A stretch of DNA of 64,000 nucleotides, taken from Thermocoleostomius sinensis A174. Its GTDB lineage: Bacteria; Cyanobacteriota; Cyanobacteriia; Elainellales; Elainellaceae. This document shows positions 56,508 to 64,000 of the stretch, piece after piece; the stretch's first letter is position 1; each line of letters starts with the position of its first letter. The notes under the pieces are model-generated. The model saw nothing but the letters and a program-made list of their open reading frames with translations, was not told where the DNA came from and ran no database searches. The stretch spans positions 4,627,026-4,691,025 of the forward strand of contig NZ_CP113797.1 of NCBI RefSeq assembly GCF_026802175.1. Reading direction: 5' to 3'. Both the position numbers and the translations under genes were made by a program.

Positions 56508-57857
56508 ATGCCTCTCCACCGTACAACCCTACTGCTGTTGCTGACGATCGCTGCTTGTAGTCCGGCTGTTCAAGAATCCACTCAGGGAACAAACCCACCC
56601 ACTTCAGAATCTCCTGTCTCCGAACCCATTGCCACTAGTTCTACTGCGGTCAATCAACCACCCAATCACTTGATTCAAACTACGCCCCTGTCGCCGTCGC
56701 CCATTCAAATTACTGTGGCAGATTTGCCCCAACCGTTTGCTACCGATAGCGCCTCTAAGTCCCCCAATGTAGTCGCTATTCCTGCCGAGCCAGTGCTACA
56801 AGTGCCAACAGGGTTTACGGTCAATGTTTATGCGGAAGGACTCGATCGCCCACGTTGGTTAGCCTTGACACCCGAAGGAGACGTGTTAGTTACCGAAACT
56901 CGCCAGAATCGGATTCGTCGCTTGGCCGATCGCGATGGAGACGGAGTAGCTGAGGTTAACGAAACCTTTGCGGACGCATCGAACGGGCTGGACATCCCCT
57001 TTGGCATGGCGTTCGCGGAGAATTCTTTTTTTCTAGGTAACACGGCTGAAGTGCGGCGCTATCCCTACACATCTGGTCAAGCGCTTTCTGGCACAGGCGA
57101 AAAAATTGCCGATCTGCCCGGCGGTGGCTATAACCAGCACTGGACGCGCAATGTAGTGGCGGCTCCAGACGGACAGAAGCTTTACGTTTCCATCGGCTCT
57201 GAAACAAATGTCGATCGTGAACCCTTACCCCGGGCTTCCGTACAAGTCATGAATCTGGATGGCTCAGATCAGCAAACCTTTGCCTATGGGTTGCGTAATC
57301 CCGTTGGACTCGACTTTCATCCCATCACTGGCGAACTCTATACCACCGTCAACGAACGGGATGGCTTAGGCGACGATCTGGTTCCAGACTACTTTACACG
57401 AATTCAGCCAGGGGAGTTTTATGGCTGGCCCTACACCTACCTCCAACCCGACCTGCTCGATCCGCGCCAAAGTGAGGGCGATCGCAGTATCAATCCCGAG
57501 CTAGCTGCCCAAACGAAAACACCAGATGTGTTGTTTCAAGCGCATTCTGCTGCGTTGGGTGTGCAGTTTTATGATGGCAACACCTTTCCGGAAAGGTATC
57601 GCAACGGAGCATTTGTGGCGTTTCGAGGCTCCTGGAACCGCAATCAGGGAACTGGTTACAAAATTGTCTTTGTGCCGTTTGGCTTGGATAATCGACCGCA
57701 GGGACAGTACGAAGAGTTTGTGACGGGCTTCTTGCTCGATCCAGCTGGCCCAACTACGTGGGGGCGACCGGTTGGGGTGCTGGTGCTTCCCGACGGAAGT
57801 TTGCTGTTTACCGAGGAAGCCAACGGACGCATCTACCGTGTGCAGTATCGGGGCTAG
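56508..57857 (+). CDS. Lipoprotein PQQ-dependent sugar dehydrogenase (sorbosone type)
   Basis: The 449-residue product has a lipobox I-A-A-C at residues 14-17, a Ser/Thr/Pro-rich spacer to about residue 90, and a six-bladed propeller with W-L-A-L-T-P-E-G-D-V-L-V-T-E-T, G-L-R-N-P-V-G-L-D-F-H-P and W-G-R-P-V-G-V-L-V-L-P-D-G-S-L. A calcium-loop-like D-R-D-G-D-G-V-A-E-V-N-E is present in the first blade. It resembles, but is not close to, the lipoprotein at 44046. Confidence 0.85.
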   Translation: MPLHRTTLLLLLTIAACSPAVQESTQGTNPPTSESPVSEPIATSSTAVNQPPNHLIQTTPLSPSPIQITVADLPQPFATDSASKSPNVVAIPAEPVLQVPTGFTVNVYAEGLDRPRWLALTPEGDVLVTETRQNRIRRLADRDGDGVAEVNETFADASNGLDIPFGMAFAENSFFLGNTAEVRRYPYTSGQALSGTGEKIADLPGGGYNQHWTRNVVAAPDGQKLYVSIGSETNVDREPLPRASVQVMNLDGSDQQTFAYGLRNPVGLDFHPITGELYTTVNERDGLGDDLVPDYFTRIQPGEFYGWPYTYLQPDLLDPRQSEGDRSINPELAAQTKTPDVLFQAHSAALGVQFYDGNTFPERYRNGAFVAFRGSWNRNQGTGYKIVFVPFGLDNRPQGQYEEFVTGFLLDPAGPTTWGRPVGVLVLPDGSLLFTEEANGRIYRVQYRG

Positions 57858-57961
57858 AAAAATGACTGGATTGCACCGATGGAGAGATGTAGATGGGCTT
57901 GTAGATGGGCTTGATAGTTAAAGCCTGCCCTCTAGTCCATCCAACTCACGCTAAGATAACG

Positions 57962-57973
57962 GTACGGCCGTAC
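57962..57973. promoter_or_regulatory. 12-bp perfect palindrome upstream of the RHH gene
   Basis: GTACGGCCGTAC lies 20 bases before the start of the ribbon-helix-helix gene. It is a plausible operator for that protein (autoregulation) or for another dimeric regulator. Confidence 0.4.
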
Positions 57974-57993
57974 GTTCTTTAAGGTTCCAGAGG

Positions 57994-58251
57994 TTGATGT
58001 ATTCCTATTCCAATCCGCGAGTGTCGATCGAACTTGATGCCAATTTGATCGAGTGGGTCGATCAACTAATCACTGAAGCTCCGGAGCAATGGTCAACCCT
58101 ATCGCCTGAACAGTTGGAACAAAAGCGAACTCAGGTCATTGAGGAAGCAATTCATCTTTGGTGTCAAAACAAGGCACAACAGCGCTTACAGCAGGCTGCT
58201 GATCTGCATCGGCAACGGCACAATCAGGATGAAACAGGCTGGTTAGTATGA
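57994..58251 (+). CDS. Ribbon-helix-helix (CopG-like) small protein
   Basis: The 85-residue product starts MMYSYSNPRVSIELDANLIE and has the RHH pattern: a beta strand R-V-S-I-E-L-D, then L-I-E-W-V-D-Q-L-I, and a second helix R-T-Q-V-I-E-E-A-I-H-L-W. The C-terminus is Gln/Arg-rich. RHH proteins bind DNA as dimers and often regulate their own operon. Its stop codon overlaps the ABC permease start by 4 bases. A 12-bp palindrome stands just upstream. Confidence 0.7.
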   Translation: MMYSYSNPRVSIELDANLIEWVDQLITEAPEQWSTLSPEQLEQKRTQVIEEAIHLWCQNKAQQRLQQAADLHRQRHNQDETGWLV

Positions 58252-58886
58252 GTATCTTTGTTCAAGCCTATGAGTATGCCATCACGCATTTAAACGATTT
58301 AATGGCAGCAACCTGGCAACATTTGCTCTTGGTGGTGATTCCGTTGGGTGTGGGCCTGTTAGTAGGCTTGCCGTTGGGGCTGTGGAGCGCTCGATCGCGA
58401 ATCGCATCAACGGTATTGATTAACAGCTTTAATGCCCTACGGGTGATTCCCAGCATTGCAGTGTTGTTCTTGGCAATTCCCTACTTTGGGTTGAGTTTTC
58501 AATCAGCCGCCATTGCCCTCACTCTGCTAGTTATGCCACCCATATTGATTAATACAGATGTCGCGTTCCGCACGATTGATCCCATGATTCGGGAAGCGGC
58601 GTATGGTATGGGCATGAATGCCAAGCAAGTGCTGCAACAAATCGAAATTCCCTTGGCATTGCCGGTAGTGATTGCGGGCGTTAAAACGGCCACCGTGGAA
58701 GTGATTGCCAGTGCTACGCTAGCAGCGTTCATTGGAGCCGGAGGGCTAGGAACGTTTATTGTGCGGGGCTTCTCTCTGTACGATAATGCCATTCTATTGG
58801 TAGGAGCCATTCCAGTGGCCATGCTGGCATTGCTGGCGGAAATTGGACTGGGATCGCTGCAACGGGCTTTACAGCCTCCTAGCTAG
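58248..58886 (+). CDS. Betaine/proline-type ABC transporter permease (OpuCB/ProW-like)
   Basis: The 212-residue product has about five hydrophobic segments and the ABC-permease EAA region (E-A-A-Y-G-M-G-M-N-A-K-Q-V-L-Q-Q-I-E-I-P) near residue 120. It matches the glycine betaine / carnitine / choline / proline (Opu and Pro) importer permeases. The ATPase and binding protein are not next to it. Its coupling to an RHH protein by a 4-base overlap is unusual. Confidence 0.88.
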   Translation: MSIFVQAYEYAITHLNDLMAATWQHLLLVVIPLGVGLLVGLPLGLWSARSRIASTVLINSFNALRVIPSIAVLFLAIPYFGLSFQSAAIALTLLVMPPILINTDVAFRTIDPMIREAAYGMGMNAKQVLQQIEIPLALPVVIAGVKTATVEVIASATLAAFIGAGGLGTFIVRGFSLYDNAILLVGAIPVAMLALLAEIGLGSLQRALQPPS

Positions 58887-59190
58887 CCGTGATCAGGGCA
58901 ACCCTTTGAATCATGATTTTTTCTTTTTTGCTACAGCATTTTAGTTCTATAGTTAGGAAAGATGTGCTTCGATCGAAGCGGTAGATAGCGACGTTGCTGG
59001 TTCGATCAAAAAGCTCATCAAAACTTGATGAACTCCTGATTCGAGTATCCTGTCAAGTTTGCCAATTATTGATTAAAGAAAGTAAGTAGTGAATTGAAGG
59101 GATTCGTAAGTGCTTACAGATCCTTGATTTTCCTAGTATTGGTAACGAGTTTATTAAGTGTGTTCTTTGGTGTAGATTTCTCTCTGAAAG
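58887..59190. other. Intergenic region
   Basis: About 300 bases. It starts with a pyrimidine-rich TTTTTTCTTTTTT stretch (58918-58930), possibly part of a terminator. No gene is visible. Confidence 0.35.
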
Positions 59191-59403
59191 ATGATGCACT
59201 CTAACAAGCAGACATTCGTATCAGGATTAATTTCTAATATTACTCAAGTTCGCTTTAGCGTTCAAAACTGGATTCGTCGAGAAATTGTGGACGATGACCC
59301 CTATGATGTTGAGTCCTTGTTTGATTCGGAATTGCCCAACCGTTCACCATCAACCACCGATCGAGCAATCACCGATCGAAAACCACCTTCTCGTCAAGTT
59401 TGA
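59191..59403 (+). CDS. Small hypothetical protein (70 aa)
   Basis: ATG-started frame reading MMHSNKQTFVSGLISNITQ, then I-R-R-E-I-V-D-D-D-P-Y-D-V-E-S-L-F-D, with an Arg/Ser-rich tail. It is mostly polar; a CTGAAAG stretch before the ATG is a weak ribosome-binding site. It overlaps the end of the convergent permease by 10 bases. No family is recognised. Confidence 0.45.
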   Translation: MMHSNKQTFVSGLISNITQVRFSVQNWIRREIVDDDPYDVESLFDSELPNRSPSTTDRAITDRKPPSRQV

Positions 59404-60068
59404 GTCAGTTGGCTGAGTTGACGTTTTTGTCTAGCGCTTTGTCGAATGCGTCGAGTGGGACTAGTAGCCCATTCTAACGACAGAATAGCGGCGTTGAGAG
59501 CAAAGGCCAGGAGCGAAACCACGATTGCCCCAGCCCAAATTTTGTCATAGCGTCCGGCCTGGGCAATGCCGTCAAATAGCAAGGTTCCCAAGCCGCCTGC
59601 CCCAAATTTAGCGCCAATGGTTGCGATAGCAATAGCGACGATTGCTGCAATTCGTAACCCAGCTAAAAAAATTGGCAGAATCAGCGGAACTTGAATCTGC
59701 CACCAGCGTTGCCAAGCGCTCATTCCCATGCCAGTGGCCGCTTCTAACACCGCAGGTTTAATTGATTGTAACCCCACTACCAAGCTGCGTACTAAAATTA
59801 CTTGTGTATAAAGCACCATTGCTACAATCACCGATCGCGCATTGAGTCCAAATAGGGGAACCAGCAAGATAATAAGCGCCAAACTGGGAACCGTGTAGAG
59901 GATTCCTAAAATCCCTAAGACTGGTACATTCAACCAGCGGAACCGGGTAATGAGTAGAGCAATTGGCAACGCAACCAAGGTCGCAATGACCAGTGTAAAA
60001 AAGGTCATCTGGAGATGCTCGAGTAAAAGCTCCCACACAATGCTAGGGTTTTGAAAAATATAGCCCAT
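59394..60068 (-). CDS. Betaine/proline-type ABC transporter permease (OpuCD-like)
   Basis: The 224-residue product has about five hydrophobic segments and an EAA region E-A-A-T-G-M-G-M-S-A-W-Q-R-W-W-Q-I-Q-V-P. Belongs to the same family as the plus-strand permease at 58248 but is not a close copy. The two could be the paired permeases of one importer, now convergent. Confidence 0.87.
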   Translation of the reverse strand: MGYIFQNPSIVWELLLEHLQMTFFTLVIATLVALPIALLITRFRWLNVPVLGILGILYTVPSLALIILLVPLFGLNARSVIVAMVLYTQVILVRSLVVGLQSIKPAVLEAATGMGMSAWQRWWQIQVPLILPIFLAGLRIAAIVAIAIATIGAKFGAGGLGTLLFDGIAQAGRYDKIWAGAIVVSLLAFALNAAILSLEWATSPTRRIRQSARQKRQLSQLTQT

Positions 60069-60525
60069 ATTTCACCAGAGGAAACGATAGGGTAATTCAT
60101 ACCGATCACTTGATAGGATTTCACATTTAAATTAAATAAATGGTGAATGATTTCAAACCAAATGATCTTGAACCTGAGTTAATCTTCGCGCAAAAGTCTT
60201 TCGATCGCTGAATTAGCTCGCCAAATTTATGGGGCTAGTGTTCTCAGACTGTGGACATGAAGGAGATTGGAATGTCCCCCTTCAGCGGCAATCGATCGTT
60301 GCCCCTTCGCGATCCACTGCCAAGAAATCTAGCTTGTTTTTGTACAAACTCGCTATGATGAGATGAGCTAATTCTCTAGATATAGCGTTCGATCGATTTT
60401 AATAAAGCTTAATACGCAATCAGTAGTTAGGTTAACGGAAAAGCATCCGCTTTTAAATTCCTGTGTTAGACTGACAGCCAATTTCACAATCGCCAATTTC
60501 AGTGCCATTCATTTCGGTTAGTCCT
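60069..60525. other. Intergenic region between permease and SPOR-like gene
   Basis: Divergent promoters are expected. AT-rich near 60120-60150 and 60380-60420. No gene is visible. Confidence 0.35.
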
Positions 60526-61392
60526 ATGAAAGTCTTGTCTACAATCCCTTGGCTCATGGGGGGGTTGATGGGAAGCGGTTTGGTCGTCGCACCTGCTAGT
60601 TGGGCAGCCCCTCTGGACCACCAATCCCTGGTTGCTCAGCAAGTCACAGACGGTTTGCCACCGCCACCACCCTTGATTTTTGGTCAGGAATCGATGCCGA
60701 CCTCTCTCCCGTCTTCCGAGGTTCCGCCTGCTGATATACCTTATTTGGCGCCAACGGCTCCAGGGCAACAATACCTAGTCATTGTTAATGGCGATAGTCC
60801 CTTGCTGTTGTCCCAAGTGCAAACTGTGGCCGCAGGAGCGTCCATCCAAGAGTATAGTGGGCAGCGCTATATTCAGGCAGGACTGTTTGATAACCCCAGC
60901 TTGGCCCAACAGCAAGTTTCTGCCTTGGCAGCACAGGGAATTGGGGCAGAAATTGTCACCGTAGGAGCCACAACCAACCCAGCCGCAAGTAGTTCTGCGC
61001 CCGCTCAGGTGGTAGCTCCGCAAACTGTTCTCCCTGCAATGCCGCCTCCAGACCTCTTGCCAGCCACGCCAGTTCCTAGGGAAGTAGAGTTTGGACAGCC
61101 GCCTGCACCCGGTCAACTCAGCAATCCTGCATCACCAGACACCATCAGGGGCACAAACGATCGTAACAGAGCCTTCTATGTCATAGTTCCCGGTAGCGCT
61201 GACAATTTAGAAGCCATGGCCAATCAAATCATTCGCCTAGGAGAAGGCATCGGCATTGCCAGTATGGTACAGACTGATAACTCGCGAGGCTCGCATGTGC
61301 GCGTTGGACCTTTTGTCGATCGAGGGTCTGCTAACCGCTGGAGGCGCTATCTACGTGACTTTGGAATGGATGCCAGAGTGTATTACAGATAA
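60526..61392 (+). CDS. Secreted protein with two SPOR-like repeats
   Basis: From ATG 60526 (a frame starts 8 codons earlier) the product is 288 residues. A signal peptide (I-P-W-L-M-G-G-L ... A-S-W-A-A-P) is followed by a Pro-rich spacer and two SPOR-like repeats, at about residues 85-150 (Y-L-V-I-V-N-G-D-S ... Y-I-Q-A-G-L-F-D-N) and 215-288 (F-Y-V-I-V-P-G-S ... H-V-R-V-G-P-F-V-D). SPOR domains bind bare glycan strands at division septa, so a cell-wall role is likely. Confidence 0.8.
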   Translation: MKVLSTIPWLMGGLMGSGLVVAPASWAAPLDHQSLVAQQVTDGLPPPPPLIFGQESMPTSLPSSEVPPADIPYLAPTAPGQQYLVIVNGDSPLLLSQVQTVAAGASIQEYSGQRYIQAGLFDNPSLAQQQVSALAAQGIGAEIVTVGATTNPAASSSAPAQVVAPQTVLPAMPPPDLLPATPVPREVEFGQPPAPGQLSNPASPDTIRGTNDRNRAFYVIVPGSADNLEAMANQIIRLGEGIGIASMVQTDNSRGSHVRVGPFVDRGSANRWRRYLRDFGMDARVYYR

Positions 61393-61474
61393 GGAGGAAG
61401 GAAAAACGGTGCAAAGATGAGCCAATCACTTGCCCATTTATTCCACCTCTTGCCCAATCTTCAACCCTAACCCC

Positions 61475-62488
61475 CTAATACCGACTAGCTTTAGCATAGT
61501 CCCCAATTGCATAGCACAAGGTTTTAATGTTGGCGATGGCTTGCTGCATCAATTGATGGTCTTGCAGCGCTTGAGCCACTGTCAAGTGGGCTTCATAGCA
61601 TTCAATCGCTTGTTGATAGTTTCCTAATCCTTCGTAAATAACGCCGAGGTTTTCTAGCACTTGCTCTTCGCTGCGGCGATCGTTTTGCTTTCTAGCAAGG
61701 TCTAGTCGCTGTTGGTGATACTCGATGGCTTTGTGGAAGTCTCCCGTGGCATAGCAAGCGCTGGCAAGATTCTTTAGAATTTGAGTCTCTGACTGATAAT
61801 CGGGCAGTTGCCGAGCAATTAGCAACAATTGTTCGTAACAATCCACGGTTTTTGCATAATTAGCCAAGGCGTGATGGGCGTTTCCTAAGTTGCGCAAAAT
61901 TTGCCCTTCCAGCGCTCGATCGTTTAATTCACGAGCAATGGTCAAACTTTGTTCGTAATAATCAATCGCTTGCCAGCAGTCATCTATGGCTTTGTATGCC
62001 ATTCCTAAATTATTGAGAGCAGCCATTTCACCTCGGCGATCGTTGGCGGCGCGGGCCAACGCTAGGCTTTTCTGTTTATAGTCAATGGCTCTGGAATGAT
62101 CGTTGAGGTGACGGTACGCATTTCCCAAGTTGGCAAGGGACTGGCGCTCCAGCCCCTGATCATTGAAGCGTTGAGCAATATCTAAGCTTTGACGCGAACA
62201 GGCAATTGCATCGGGATAGTTGCCTAAGGCATAAAATATTAACCCTAATGCACCCAATGCTTTGCCCTTACCAGAAAAATCTTGGATAGATCTGTAAAGT
62301 TCTAGCGATCGCTGCAATGTGGCAAGAGCGGCAGCGAAATTGCGGATTTGGTACTGTTCAATGCCTTGTTCCAGTAAACAGTCTGCCTCTTCCTTACAAC
62401 TATCCGAGAGCACGATCCCTAGTTGCTGCCAATGTCGGTCTGGCAAAGGGACAAACGTACCGTGTTGATCGTCAAATGAGCGGCTCAT
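61475..62488 (-). CDS. Tetratricopeptide repeat protein (GPSM/LGN-like)
   Basis: From ATG 62488 the product is 337 residues; the frame extends to 62545. After about 50 residues it consists of about seven TPRs, each with the L-G-x-A-Y or L-G-N pattern (for example Q-S-L-A-N-L-G-N-A-Y, L-N-N-L-G-M-A-Y, L-R-N-L-G-N-A-H). Such repeats mediate protein contacts. The partner is unknown. Confidence 0.85.
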   Translation of the reverse strand: MSRSFDDQHGTFVPLPDRHWQQLGIVLSDSCKEEADCLLEQGIEQYQIRNFAAALATLQRSLELYRSIQDFSGKGKALGALGLIFYALGNYPDAIACSRQSLDIAQRFNDQGLERQSLANLGNAYRHLNDHSRAIDYKQKSLALARAANDRRGEMAALNNLGMAYKAIDDCWQAIDYYEQSLTIARELNDRALEGQILRNLGNAHHALANYAKTVDCYEQLLLIARQLPDYQSETQILKNLASACYATGDFHKAIEYHQQRLDLARKQNDRRSEEQVLENLGVIYEGLGNYQQAIECYEAHLTVAQALQDHQLMQQAIANIKTLCYAIGDYAKASRY

Positions 62489-62727
62489 ACGTGAATGGCT
62501 CCGATTTGGAAGGGTATGCCTGGAACAGGACACATACCTGAACAACCCGCAGTCTTATATCAGGTTTATGATGGAAAGCAGATCAACTCCCACAGTGGAT
62601 GTCCCGAATTCTGCCTGACTATTTCACCTGTGTTTGCAACAGACTGTCCGCGAAAGCGCGGATAGGAAGGATAAGGGGCATCGCACCCTGTCTATTTTTT
62701 TAGTCATTTCATTCCCACTCATCTCCA

Positions 62728-64000
62728 ATGTCTGTTTTTGCTGCCGAACGTCTCCTGTTTACACCTGCTATACCGCAACCAGATGCGGTTCCAGTCATTT
62801 TTGCATTCCCAAATGAGTACACGGTAGGAATCACAAGCTTGGGCTATCAGGTGGTGTGGGCTAAGCTGGCATCACGATCGGATGTGCAGGTGAGTCGTTT
62901 GTTTACCGATGTCCACGAGCCGCTGCCGTCTCAACCTGAATTATTAGGATTCTCGGTTTCTTGGGAATTAGATTATGTCAACATTTTGCAACTGTTGGAG
63001 TCGTTAGACATTCCGATTTGGGCAACCGATCGATCAATCAATAATCCGCTGATATTTGGTGGTGGCCCGGTATTAACCGCCAATCCTGAACCGTTTGCGG
63101 AGTTCTTTGATGTGATTTTGCTGGGCGATGGGGAACTGCTGTTGGATGAGTTGATTGACGTATATCAATCCGTGCGGCAGGCCGATCGCTCTACCCAGTT
63201 GCAGCGCTTAGCGCAAGTACCCGGATTGTACATTCCCTGCTTGTATAGTGTCACCTATGAGGATGCCGAGGGAATGATTCAATCAATTCAGCCGATCGAA
63301 TCAGACATTCCAGCCCAAGTACAAAAACAAACCTATCGCGGTAATACCCTGTCTGCGTCTACAGTAGTCACAGAGAAAGCCGCTTGGGAAAATATTTACA
63401 TGGTGGAAGTAGTGCGCAGTTGTCCGGAAATGTGCCGCTTTTGTCTGGCTAGTTACCTAACACTGCCGTTTCGCACAGCTAGCTTGGAAGAGTCGCTGAT
63501 TCCAGCGATCGATCGGGGATTGAAAGTAACCAATCGCTTAGGATTACTGGGTGCTTCGGTGACTCAGCATCCAGAGTTTGAAGCGCTGCTGGACTATCTC
63601 AATCGTCCTCAGTACGATGATGTGCGATTGAGTTTGGCATCTGTGCGAACCAATACTGTTACCGAAAAGCTAGCGCGCATTTTAACCAAACACGATACTC
63701 GATCGATTACCATTGCTGTGGAAAGTGGCAGCGAGCGACTACGACACATTATTAACAAAAAATTGGAACAGGACGATATTGTGCAAGCAGCGGTAAATGC
63801 GAAAGCAGGCGGACTCAGTAGCTTGAAACTATACGGTATGGTGGGTATTCCTGGTGAAGCGATCGAGGATTTAGACCAAACGGTTGCGATGATGCAAGCT
63901 TTGAAAAAAGCGGCTCCAGGATTGCGTTTAACGCTGGGATGCAGCACGTTTGTGCCCAAGGCTCATACACCGTTTCAGTGGTATGGTGTTAACTCTGATG
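62728..64000 (+). CDS. B12-binding-type radical SAM protein (partial, runs off the window)
   Basis: The frame from ATG 62728 is open to the window end (424 codons visible). The N-terminal part resembles a cobalamin-binding-type domain (F-A-F-P-N-E-Y-T-V-G ... G-F-S-V-S-W-E-L-D-Y ... G-G-G-P-V-L-T-A-N-P-E-P-F). The radical SAM cluster motif C-x3-C-x2-C is at residues 232, 236 and 239 (R-S-C-P-E-M-C-R-F-C). This is like the TIGR03960 and related YgiQ-type families. The C-terminus is cut off by the window. Confidence 0.85.
   Translation, partial: MSVFAAERLLFTPAIPQPDAVPVIFAFPNEYTVGITSLGYQVVWAKLASRSDVQVSRLFTDVHEPLPSQPELLGFSVSWELDYVNILQLLESLDIPIWATDRSINNPLIFGGGPVLTANPEPFAEFFDVILLGDGELLLDELIDVYQSVRQADRSTQLQRLAQVPGLYIPCLYSVTYEDAEGMIQSIQPIESDIPAQVQKQTYRGNTLSASTVVTEKAAWENIYMVEVVRSCPEMCRFCLASYLTLPFRTASLEESLIPAIDRGLKVTNRLGLLGASVTQHPEFEALLDYLNRPQYDDVRLSLASVRTNTVTEKLARILTKHDTRSITIAVESGSERLRHIINKKLEQDDIVQAAVNAKAGGLSSLKLYGMVGIPGEAIEDLDQTVAMMQALKKAAPGLRLTLGCSTFVPKAHTPFQWYGVNSD

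Overview
The window is chromosomal DNA from a cyanobacterium. The evidence is the abundance of HIP1-like GCGATCGC octamers, a high-light-inducible protein, phylloquinone genes (menC, menE), a tocopherol cyclase, and many small or secreted families known mainly from cyanobacteria (DUF1636, DUF3318, DUF3370, DUF4870). Gene density is moderate, and the intergenic spaces carry a family of roughly 100-bp C- and T-rich repeats. I infer a filamentous or Leptolyngbya-like lineage, but nothing in the window fixes the genus.

Layout. 0-13 kb: a tandem PPC-like protein with two EF-hand-type loops, a cobalamin riboswitch with a terminator upstream of a DUF1636 protein, a 47-residue HLIP, a secreted repeat protein with a CRP-like site upstream, threonine aldolase, a DUF4870 membrane protein, a class-A beta-lactamase-fold serine hydrolase, trmJ, a NarL-type response regulator and a class V aminotransferase. 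13-25 kb: a TM0106-type RecB-like nuclease, DUF3318, menC-menE, rsgA, and a chaperone block (grpE, dnaK, dnaJ, tusA-like) on the minus strand. 25-38 kb: GT4 glycosyltransferase, LD-carboxypeptidase, MlaE-type permease, gltX, tocopherol cyclase, a flippase, recF, msrA and tRNA-Ser(CGA). 38-46 kb: a dynamin-like GTPase, a two-haem cytochrome c protein, an AI-2E family membrane protein, a lipoprotein sugar dehydrogenase and a small lipoprotein.

About 45.8-48.4 kb is an accessory scar. It holds a 3'-truncated membrane-protein gene, remnants of IS3-type and IS110-type transposases (possibly also an IS66-like start), a pair of imperfect inverted repeats about 0.9 kb apart, a small gene frameshifted in a GT dinucleotide run, and tRNA-Gly(TCC). 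48-64 kb returns to ordinary genes: DUF3370, an orphan AtzG-like protein, hisB, an AEC transporter, a VanY-like peptidase, an M41-like metalloprotease without an AAA domain, queF, a ferritin-like protein, a second lipoprotein sugar dehydrogenase, a ribbon-helix-helix gene joined to a betaine-type ABC permease, a second such permease, a SPOR-like protein, a TPR protein, and a cobalamin-binding-type radical SAM protein that runs off the end.

No CRISPR array, prophage or biosynthetic cluster is visible, and I see no convincing wholly new system. The points most worth a second look are the riboswitch leader, the RHH-permease operon with a 12-bp palindrome just upstream, the scar region with its frameshifted gene, and the dispersed repeat family.
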